From the NCBI GenBank assembly GCA_013822395.1, contig PNKK01000022.1, forward strand, positions 1 to 37,621: a DNA stretch of 37,621 nt, given 5' to 3'. The position numbers and the translations under genes are program-made. The DNA comes from Anaerolinea sp. (GTDB lineage: Bacteria; Chloroflexota; Limnocylindria; Limnocylindrales; CSP1-4). Below are positions 30,656 through 36,183 of this stretch, one piece after another. The notes under the pieces are model-generated. The model was not told the DNA's origin. It worked only from the letters and a program-made list of their open reading frames with translations, and did not search any database. The stretch's first letter is position 1, and the number at the start of each line of letters is the position of its first letter.

Positions 30656-30915
30656 GCACGCAGGTCAACATCCACGAGGCCAAGACCCATCTCTCGCGCC
30701 TTCTCGAGCGGGTCCGCGACGGTGAGGAGGTCGTCATCGCGAAGGCCGGAAAGCCCGTCGCGCGGCTGGTCGCGATCGACCGACGACCAGCACGCCGGAT
30801 CCCCGGGATGGACAAGGGCAAGGTGATCATCCGCCCGGACTTCGACGACCCCATCCCCGAGTGGGATCCGGATTACATGCACCCTGACGATCCAATGCGT
30901 GAGCTCCTCAAGTGA
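30652..30915 (+). CDS. Phd/YefM-family antitoxin
   Basis: 87 aa from the ATG at 30652. MSTQVNIHEAKTHLSRLLERV (1-21), EVVIAKAGKPVARLVAID is the conserved Phd/YefM DNA-binding fold. The C-terminal FDDPIPEWDPDYM...MRELLK segment is the toxin-binding tail. The stop overlaps the vapC GTG by 4 bp (30912-30915). It neutralises the PIN toxin and represses the promoter at 30617-30655. The frame is open upstream in the glycerate kinase 3' end, but the family N-terminus fixes this start. Confidence 0.93.
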   Translation: MSTQVNIHEAKTHLSRLLERVRDGEEVVIAKAGKPVARLVAIDRRPARRIPGMDKGKVIIRPDFDDPIPEWDPDYMHPDDPMRELLK

Positions 30916-31298
30916 GGGCCTTGCTGGATACGCACACCTTCCTCTGGTGGGTGCTCGATGCGCCGAGACTGACGGCCGACTGTCGCACGATCCTGGACGA
31001 CGGAGCGAACGACGTTCTCTTCAGCGCGGTCAGCGGGTATGAGCTGGCGTACAAGGTGAGCCAGGGTCGACTGGTCCTCCCGGAAGTCCCGGACGTCTAC
31101 GTCCGAAGTCGACTCGCCGTCAACGGATTCGAGGCGCTCTCGATCGAGCTGGACCACGCCCTGCGCGCCGCAAGCCTGCCCATGATCCACCGGGACCCAT
31201 TCGATCGGCTGCTCATCGGACAGGCCCAGGCCGAAGGGCTGCCGATCATCACCGCCGACCCGGCGATCGCTCAATACGACGTCGAGGTCATCTGGTGA
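30912..31298 (+). CDS. vapC: VapC-family PIN-domain toxin
   Basis: 128 aa. MRALLDTHTFLWWVLD (D6), SGYELAYKV (E44), MIHRDPFDRLLIGQA (D95 and D98) and IITADPAI (D116) give a complete PIN active site. The HTFLWW and HRDPFDR forms are typical of the PhoH-like/YPL-type VapC partners of Phd antitoxins. GTG start in the GTGA overlap with the antitoxin; its own stop overlaps the GTG of the endonuclease III gene (31295-31298) in the same way. Expected to be a site-specific RNase that inhibits translation on antitoxin loss. Confidence 0.93.
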   Translation: MRALLDTHTFLWWVLDAPRLTADCRTILDDGANDVLFSAVSGYELAYKVSQGRLVLPEVPDVYVRSRLAVNGFEALSIELDHALRAASLPMIHRDPFDRLLIGQAQAEGLPIITADPAIAQYDVEVIW

Positions 31299-32194
31299 CG
31301 GAGGCGGCATCAGTCGCCGAAGCTGCCGGGCCCGCCCGGAAACCGCGCGTGAAGGAGCCAGCGACCAAACGGTCGGCCATGAAGCGGTCGCCGGCGACCC
31401 GGAAGAAGCGTCGGGCCCCCGACCCGATCAAGGCCTGGGTCAAGCGCCTCGAACGGACCCGGCCCAACCTCGTTCGGGACACCCTCGACGGGCTGGCCGC
31501 GCGCTATGGTCACCACGCGTGGGAGCGTCGCCTGGACCCCACGAGCGAGCTGATCCTCACGATCCTCACCCAGAACAGCGCCGATACCAACGCCGAGAAG
31601 GCGTTCGAGGCGCTCCGCGCTACCTACCCCTCCGATCGCCCGGCGGAGCGCCACATCCCCGGGCCCGGCTGGGGCGGCGAGGGCCTGTCCGACGGGGCTC
31701 CGCCGGACTGGAACGCGGTGGAGGCCGCGCCGATCCAGGAGCTCGTCGACGTCATCCGGCCGGGCGGGCTCGCGAACCAGAAGGCGCCGCGGCTCCAGGC
31801 CACGCTCCGGACGATCCGGGAGGCCCGCGGCGACCACTCCCTGGAGTTCCTCGCCGACATGTCGCCCCTGGAGGCCCGGGCGTGGCTCACCGCGATCGAC
31901 GGGATCGGCAAGAAGACCGCGTCCGTCCTCCTGGCCTTCTCGTTCGGGATGCCGCTCATGGCCGTGGACCGGCACGTGGAGCGGGTGTCGCACCGGGTCG
32001 GGCTGATCCCCCCGAAGGCGACGGCAGACGAGGCCCACGACTACTACCTCGCGATGCTCGCCCCGAATGAGATGTACGAGGCCCACGTCAACCTGATCCG
32101 GCACGGCCGGGTCATCTGCCACGCCCGGAACCCCGAGCACGAGATCTGCCCGCTCCGCGCCCGCTGCCGCTTCGTCGACCCGAAGGCGCCCTGA
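31295..32194 (+). CDS. nth: Endonuclease III-like base-excision glycosylase with altered FeS-cluster motif
   Basis: 299 aa. A basic, low-complexity N-terminal tail (1-50) precedes a HhH-GPD domain: LILTILTQNSADTNAEKAF (86-104), GIGKKTASVLLAF with catalytic Lys207, MAVDRHVERV with Asp225. At the C-terminus the usual C-x6-C-x2-C-x5-C cluster is C275-x6-H282-x2-C285-x5-C291, so the second ligand is His. It would remove oxidised pyrimidines and cut the abasic site. An insert of about 25 residues (PAERHIPGPGWGGEGLSDG) lies between helices. The GTG start overlaps the vapC stop; an internal ATG at 31379 is an alternative start. Confidence 0.88.
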   Translation: MTEAASVAEAAGPARKPRVKEPATKRSAMKRSPATRKKRRAPDPIKAWVKRLERTRPNLVRDTLDGLAARYGHHAWERRLDPTSELILTILTQNSADTNAEKAFEALRATYPSDRPAERHIPGPGWGGEGLSDGAPPDWNAVEAAPIQELVDVIRPGGLANQKAPRLQATLRTIREARGDHSLEFLADMSPLEARAWLTAIDGIGKKTASVLLAFSFGMPLMAVDRHVERVSHRVGLIPPKATADEAHDYYLAMLAPNEMYEAHVNLIRHGRVICHARNPEHEICPLRARCRFVDPKAP

Positions 32195-32480
32195 GCACCG
32201 CCTGGCCCCGGCGATCCCAGCCCGCCCCAGGCCCGCTCACGCAGGCGGCGCGCGGGCGAGCCGCGGGCGACCCGCAGCCGACCACGCAGGCGACCCGCCG
32301 CGGCCAGGCGGCGGCCGCCACCCCACGTTCCTCCGCTGATCGATCTGGTTCATCGTTTCGGGCTCATCCGAGCGTGGCCGTGCACCGTTTCCGACGAATC
32401 CGCGGCATGGCTGAGCGTGAATGTCGTTGAATCGATGAATGAAGTCGATCACGGCTGCATCTCGCTGCCCAACGACCAGC
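32195..32480. other. Gap holding repeat copy A
   Basis: 286 bp without a gene between nth and the convergent XRE-nuclease gene. It starts with a GC-rich stretch of CGACCC/GGCGGC motifs and contains the 113-bp element at 32338-32450. Confidence 0.6.
32338..32450. repeat. 113-bp near-palindromic element, copy A
   Basis: Starts GATCGATCTGGTTCATCG and ends with an imperfect reverse complement of it (15/19 over the outer bases). Copy A and copy C are nearly identical. It lies just past the end of the XRE-nuclease gene. Confidence 0.85.
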
Positions 32481-33287
32481 TCATGATCTTCGCCGCGGCC
32501 CAGGTCCGATCGAGCGCATGAAGTCCGCATAGTCCACGTAGGGAGCCGGGGAGCGTCGGCCATCGATCCGCAACGCACCGCACCACGCCCGCCGATGCGA
32601 GCGCGGGTCGATCACGGCGATGGCCCGCCCTGTGGCCGTGGGCATCGACCCGCCGAGCACGACCGGCTCCAGGTGCCGCGCCCGGAGCGGGAAGCCCACC
32701 TCGATCGACGTTCGGTTTGCGGCGGCACGCAGCTCGTTGGCCTCGGTCGCCAGGAGCAGCAGACAGCCAATGGCCCGCGCCGGGCGCCAGCCGAACCGCC
32801 GGGCCGCCCCCCACGCCTCTCGTTCGTACCAGCCGAGGCTCCGTTCGATCTGCCCCAGGTCGTGGATCTCGGTCTTGATCTCGATGACGAGCATCACGCG
32901 GCTCTCGGGATGGAACGCGACGATGTCGATCCAGCCACGAGAGCGGTCGCCGCCCACCTCGACCTCGGGCCGGGTCTCCCACCCGGCGCGTCGCAGTCGC
33001 GCGAGGACGTGAGCTCCGAGCCGAGCGTGCGCTGGATCGCGCTGCCGCTCGCGGTCGCCGAGGTAGGGGGCATCCACGTCCACGACGAGGCGGGCACCCA
33101 TGGCGCTCAGCAAGGCCGCAGCGGTCGAGAACGTCAGATCACGCAGCACACCGCTCTCGGCCAGGCAGACCATCGACTGGGACACCGCCGCGCGCCTGCC
33201 GAGCTCCCGCTGCGACCAGCCGATTGCCGTGCGGAGCGTCTTGACCATCGTTCCGACAACAGCGACGTGGTCCCTCTGATCGAGCAC
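32481..33287 (-). CDS. XRE-type HTH fused to a PD-(D/E)XK nuclease-like domain
   Basis: 268 aa, GTG start with AAGGAG 3-4 nt upstream. Residues 12-65 (MVKTLRTAIGWSQRELGRRAAVSQSMVCLAES) form an XRE/Cro-type HTH. Residues about 88-165 carry a nuclease-like core: E110, Asp121 in GWIDIVAF, E136-x-K138 in LVIEIKTE, then the helix QIERSLGWYEREAWGAARRFG; spacing fits PD-(D/E)XK enzymes. The C-terminal part includes IGCLLLLATEANELRAA. The family is known mostly as uncharacterised HTH proteins with a restriction-like fold. It is flanked by copies of a 113-bp element on both sides, suggesting a selfish or defence unit, which is inference. Confidence 0.78.
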   Translation of the reverse strand: MLDQRDHVAVVGTMVKTLRTAIGWSQRELGRRAAVSQSMVCLAESGVLRDLTFSTAAALLSAMGARLVVDVDAPYLGDRERQRDPAHARLGAHVLARLRRAGWETRPEVEVGGDRSRGWIDIVAFHPESRVMLVIEIKTEIHDLGQIERSLGWYEREAWGAARRFGWRPARAIGCLLLLATEANELRAAANRTSIEVGFPLRARHLEPVVLGGSMPTATGRAIAVIDPRSHRRAWCGALRIDGRRSPAPYVDYADFMRSIGPGPRRRS

Positions 33288-33316
33288 GTCTCCTTGTACA
33301 GCATGGCGCTCACTCG

Positions 33317-33336
33317 GCGATCACCTCGCAATCACC
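33317..33336. promoter_or_regulatory. Candidate XRE operator
   Basis: Direct repeat GCGATCACC (33317-33325) and GCAATCACC (33328-33336), 11 bp apart, about 30-50 bp upstream of the XRE-nuclease start. One helical turn spacing suits an HTH dimer. Confidence 0.35.
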
Positions 33337-33470
33337 CGGCTCGGCAGAGGGTCCCCGGGGAGTGTCAAGGGAGGTTGCGGCGCGGCGGCTGCGTGACGGT
33401 CACGCTCCAACCAGGGCGGCGACCCGCCGCGGCCAGGCGGCGACCCGCAGGCGACCCGCGTTCCTCCGCT

Positions 33471-33583
33471 GATCGATCTCGTTCATCACTTCGGCCACAG
33501 GTGAGCGTGGCCATGCGCCGATTCCGACGAATCTGCGGCATGGCTGAGCGTGAATGTCGTCGAATCGATGAATGAGGTCGATC
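33471..33583. repeat. 113-bp near-palindromic element, copy B
   Basis: Ends are imperfect inverted repeats (16/19 around TGATCGAnCTC-TTCATC), and the centre is GATTC-CGAC-GAATC. It differs from copies A and C mainly in the left half, where changes raise its self-complementarity. Confidence 0.85.
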
Positions 33584-33663
33584 ACGGCTGCCCCGGGAGA
33601 TGCCCAGGGCGGCGACCCGCCGCGGCCAGGCGGCGACCCGCAGGCGACCCGCGTTCCTCCGCT

Positions 33664-33776
33664 GATCGATCTGGTTCATCGTTTCGGGCTCATCCGAGCG
33701 TGGCCGTGCACCGTTTCCGACGAATCTGCGGCATGGCTGAGCGTGAATGTCGTCGAATCGATGAATGAGGTCGATC
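33664..33776. repeat. 113-bp near-palindromic element, copy C
   Basis: Same length as copies A and B and nearly identical to A. Terminal inverted repeats match 16/19. The right halves of B and C are identical. Confidence 0.85.
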
Positions 33777-33925
33777 ACGGCTGCCCCGGGAGATGCCCAG
33801 GGCGGCGGCCAGGCGGCGGCCCGGGAGGCGGCCCGGGCCGCGGCCCGGGAGATGCTCAGGGAGGCGGCCACGCCGCGGGGAGCCCGTCGAATCAGGAGCG
33901 TTCCACGGCGGGCGGGCAGTGGGCC

Positions 33926-33954
33926 CTCCATGTGCTACCATGTCGCACATGGAG
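33926..33954 (+). promoter_or_regulatory. Operator dyad and leaderless-type promoter of the third TA module
   Basis: Perfect 10-bp inverted repeat CTCCATGTGC-N9-GCACATGGAG; its right arm contains the ATG at 33949. TACCAT (33936-33941) sits 7 nt before the ATG in the dyad centre. No Shine-Dalgarno. Confidence 0.65.
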
Positions 33955-34212
33955 CGGGTTGGGGTCCGGGAACTGCGTCGCCAGGCGAGCGCCATCCTGC
34001 GACGGGTGGCCGCGGGCGAGACCGTGGAGGTCACCGACCGTGGACGTCCCGTGGCCGTCATGCTGAGGACGATGCCAAACGGCCTGGCCCGGCTGGAACG
34101 TGAGGGGCTCCTGCGTCGAGCCGAGGCCGATCTCCTCGACCTCGTGCCCGTCGGTCTCCCGCCGGACGCCACGGCGCCATCGCGAATCGTGTCAGGGGGA
34201 CGGGCCGATTGA
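33949..34212 (+). CDS. Phd/YefM-family antitoxin
   Basis: 87 aa from the ATG at 33949 (or ATG 33940, adding MSH). MERVGVRELRRQASAILRRVAAGETVEVTDRGRPVAVML is the complete Phd DNA-binding pattern. The C-terminal LEREGLLRRAEADLLDLVPVGLP segment is a helix plus Pro-rich toxin-binding tail. The stop overlaps the toxin's TTG start (34209-34212). The dyad over its start codon predicts tight autorepression. The longer open frame upstream consists of GC-rich repeat sequence and is not part of the gene. Confidence 0.93.
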   Translation: MERVGVRELRRQASAILRRVAAGETVEVTDRGRPVAVMLRTMPNGLARLEREGLLRRAEADLLDLVPVGLPPDATAPSRIVSGGRAD

Positions 34213-34604
34213 GGGCGCTCTACCTCGATAGCTCGGCATTCGTGAAGCTGGTCGTCGCGGAGGCGGAGTCCGCGGCCGTGCGGACGTTTCTGGCCGACCG
34301 CGACGCGCGCCGCGTGTCGTCGGCCCTGCTCCGCACGGAGTCCCTGCGCGCGGTCCGCCACTTGGGGCCGGATGCCCTCGCCACGGTCCGAGAGGGCCTG
34401 CGACGCGTCGATCTCATCGGGATCGACGATCGAATCCTGGATGCGGCCGGCATGCTGGAACCGCGGGTGCTCCGAGCGCTCAACGCCATCCACCTCGCGA
34501 CCGCGATGGCCGTGGGTGACGATCTCGAGGCGATCGTGACCTACGACGAGCGGATGGTCGATGGGGCGCGGCTCATGGGGCTGCCGACGGCCACGCCGCG
34601 CTGA
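34209..34604 (+). CDS. VapC-like PIN-domain protein with a substituted active-site residue
   Basis: 131 aa, TTG start in a TTGA overlap with the antitoxin. MRALYLDSSAFVKLVV (D7), LLRTESLRAV (E44) and VTYDERM (D113) keep three PIN acids. In the helix LRALNAIHLATAM the position that is normally Asp (LRSLDAIHLA type) is Asn92, encoded by AAC, one base from GAC. Because this Asp helps bind the catalytic metal, activity may be reduced or lost. It could be a detoxified toxin kept for co-repression, or a variant that still cleaves. The fold and pairing with Phd are clear. Confidence 0.9.
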   Translation: MRALYLDSSAFVKLVVAEAESAAVRTFLADRDARRVSSALLRTESLRAVRHLGPDALATVREGLRRVDLIGIDDRILDAAGMLEPRVLRALNAIHLATAMAVGDDLEAIVTYDERMVDGARLMGLPTATPR

Positions 34605-34682
34605 TCCGACGCGCTCGAACGCCGAGCAGGCAGCCCCTGCAAGTCGAGACTGGCGGCAATTGCATGTCACGCCATCATCATC

Positions 34683-34709
34683 CATACTCCGGCAATGCGG
34701 TATGCATTG
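34683..34709 (+). promoter_or_regulatory. Promoter and dyad of the AbrB/VapC module
   Basis: CATACT (34683-34688) lies 6 nt before the ATG at 34695. CAATGC-GGTAT-GCATTG (34693-34709) is a perfect 6-bp-arm dyad containing the start codon. No Shine-Dalgarno is present. Confidence 0.5.
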
Positions 34710-35027
34710 GGGACATCGGTCGGTGAGCGAGGCCAGATCACCATCGAGCGCGAGATCCGCAAGAGGCTCGGGATCAAGCCAAAGGACATCGCCATTCAGC
34801 GAGTGCAGGACGGGCAGCTCATCGTGGAGTTCGTCCGGCCGCACGAACCGCACATGCGCTCGCTGGCCGGGATCCTGGGCCCGCCCCCTCGACAGCCGCG
34901 CGAACCGCTCGATGTCGACGATGAGGTGAGCCGAGGCATCGCCGCGGAGTGGCGCGCGTCCGTCTCGAGCGATGTGGCCGAGGTCCGCCCGTCTGGGTCG
35001 CGATCGCGCGGGCGTCGATCCCGGTGA
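34695..35027 (+). CDS. SpoVT/AbrB-type antitoxin
   Basis: 110 aa. Residues 5-48 (LGTSVGERGQITIEREIRKRLGI, then DIAIQRVQDGQLIVEFV) form the swapped-hairpin AbrB DNA-binding domain with the typical GQITIP-like GQITIE turn. The C-terminal half includes SLAGILGPPPRQP, a form found in AbrB antitoxins paired with VapC, and a basic tail. The stop overlaps the toxin GTG (35024-35027). The dyad at its start suggests autoregulation. Confidence 0.9.
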   Translation: MRYALGTSVGERGQITIEREIRKRLGIKPKDIAIQRVQDGQLIVEFVRPHEPHMRSLAGILGPPPRQPREPLDVDDEVSRGIAAEWRASVSSDVAEVRPSGSRSRGRRSR

Positions 35028-35428
35028 CCTACGTCGACACGTCGGTCGTCATCAGATATCTGACCGGCGACGACCCTGTCCGAACGTCGGCGGCGATGGC
35101 CATCATCGAGACGCGGGCGGAGCGGGCCGTGTCCATGATCGCGATCCTGGAGGCGTCCCATGTGCTCCGCACGGCCTATGCGTACGAGCGTCGCACCGTC
35201 GCCTCGGCGCTGATGGATCTGGTTTCACGGCGCAATGTCATCGTGCCCGAGTTCGCGAAGGACCACGTCTTGCGCTGGCTGAAAGCCTGGGGCGAGGGCA
35301 CCGTCGATTCGGCCGGTGACGCTCTGATCGCGGCCAGCATGTCCGCCAATGAGGCCGAGGCAATTGCCACCTTTGACGTCGGCTTTCCCCGGGGGGCCTG
35401 GACCGTCCTGGCCGAGCCACAGCCGTGA
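35024..35428 (+). CDS. vapC: VapC-family PIN-domain toxin
   Basis: 134 aa from the GTG at 35024; an upstream in-frame ATG at 34949 lies inside the antitoxin and is unlikely. PIN acids: D5 in MTYVDTSVVIRYLTGDD, E43 in AILEASHVL, D99 in SAGDALIAA (with D95 nearby), D118 in TFDVGF. The site looks complete. The TYVDTSVVIRYLTGD opening is typical of AbrB-paired VapCs. Its stop overlaps the GTG of the response-regulator frame (35425-35428). Confidence 0.92.
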   Translation: MTYVDTSVVIRYLTGDDPVRTSAAMAIIETRAERAVSMIAILEASHVLRTAYAYERRTVASALMDLVSRRNVIVPEFAKDHVLRWLKAWGEGTVDSAGDALIAASMSANEAEAIATFDVGFPRGAWTVLAEPQP

Positions 35429-36183
35429 TCGGACCGGCGAGGGGCCTCGGGGTGCCGTCGCCGCGGGTCCTCCTCGTCGACGACGACCCGAACCTGCTCG
35501 TCCTCCTCGCCGATCAGCTCCGGGCGGACGGGTTCGAGGTCCAGACGGCTCGGGACGGCGACGAGGCCCTCCGCCGCCTGCGGAATGGCTGGCCGGATCT
35601 CCTGATCGTGGACATGATGATGCCGCGAATGGACGGCCTCACCCTCGCACGCGAGATCAAGGCCCAGGCGGACCTGCCGATCATCGTCCTCTCGGCGATC
35701 GACACCGCGGACTCCAAGGCGGATCTTCTCGAGGAGGTGGCCGAGGACTACGTCACGAAGCCGTACCACTACCCCGAGCTGCGGGCGCGGATCGGGCGGG
35801 TGCTCCGGCGGCTCGGCGACAAGGTGCCCCGCCGCGCGCTCCCACTCGGCCCGAGCCTCGTCCTGGAGCTCCACCGGCGGACGGCGATCGTCCGCGGCGA
35901 GGCGGTCCCGTTGACGCCCACCGAGTCGCGACTCCTCTACGCGCTCGCCGCGAACCTCGGCCAGACGGTGACCACGGAGACGCTCCTCGACCGCGGCTGG
36001 GCGGATACGGAGGACGCGGATCCCTCGTACGTGTGGGTTACGATGCGCCGGCTCCGCCAGAAGATCGAGCCGGACGCGAACCATCCCATCCACGTCGTGA
36101 CCGTCCGCGGCATCGGCTACCGGCTCGTCCGGCTGGACGGCCCGGCCGGTGAGGCCGGTGAGGCCGGGAAGGCCGAGAAGTGA
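35425..36183 (+). CDS. OmpR/PhoB-family response regulator
   Basis: 252 aa from GTG 35425; GTG 35452 (MPSPRVLLVDDDPN) with GAGGGG upstream is a likely alternative. Receiver domain: VDDDPN acids 19-21, phospho-Asp63 in LIVDMMMPRMDG, Ser90, Lys112 in VTKPYHYPELR. A winged-helix effector domain follows (LTPTESRLLYALAANLGQTVTTETLL, SYVWVTMRRLRQKIEP, VRGIGYRLV). The C-terminal tail is EAGEAGKAEK, from a short DNA repeat. It overlaps the histidine kinase start by 4 bp, so the two form a two-component system of unknown signal. Confidence 0.95.
   Translation: MIGPARGLGVPSPRVLLVDDDPNLLVLLADQLRADGFEVQTARDGDEALRRLRNGWPDLLIVDMMMPRMDGLTLAREIKAQADLPIIVLSAIDTADSKADLLEEVAEDYVTKPYHYPELRARIGRVLRRLGDKVPRRALPLGPSLVLELHRRTAIVRGEAVPLTPTESRLLYALAANLGQTVTTETLLDRGWADTEDADPSYVWVTMRRLRQKIEPDANHPIHVVTVRGIGYRLVRLDGPAGEAGEAGKAEK

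Larger units (their letters stand above)
33411..33796. repeat. Tandem 193-bp direct repeat (two units)
   Basis: Units 33411-33603 and 33604-33796 both begin CCAGGGCGGCGACCCGCC; a third unit starts at 33797 but diverges after about 10 bp. Each unit comprises a GC-rich spacer and a 113-bp element. Confidence 0.95.
33288..33948. other. 661-bp intergenic region with tandem 193-bp repeats
   Basis: No real gene. It holds, left to right, the XRE gene's likely control region, two tandem 193-bp units (33411-33796) each with a 113-bp near-palindrome, a GC-rich CCCGGG-containing run (33797-33890), and the promoter-operator of the next TA module. Confidence 0.75.

Noticed and set aside
33365..33931. 188-codon minus-strand ORF across the tandem repeats, including a repeated MIDLIHRFDDIH-type peptide
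   Set aside because: It reads through the near-palindromic elements. The peptide recurs because the DNA repeats, and there is no start signal or domain.
34949..35023. Longer N-terminus for the fourth VapC (ATG at 34949)
   Set aside because: The added residues are encoded by the antitoxin gene in another frame. The PIN domain begins at the GTG of the GTGA overlap (35024).
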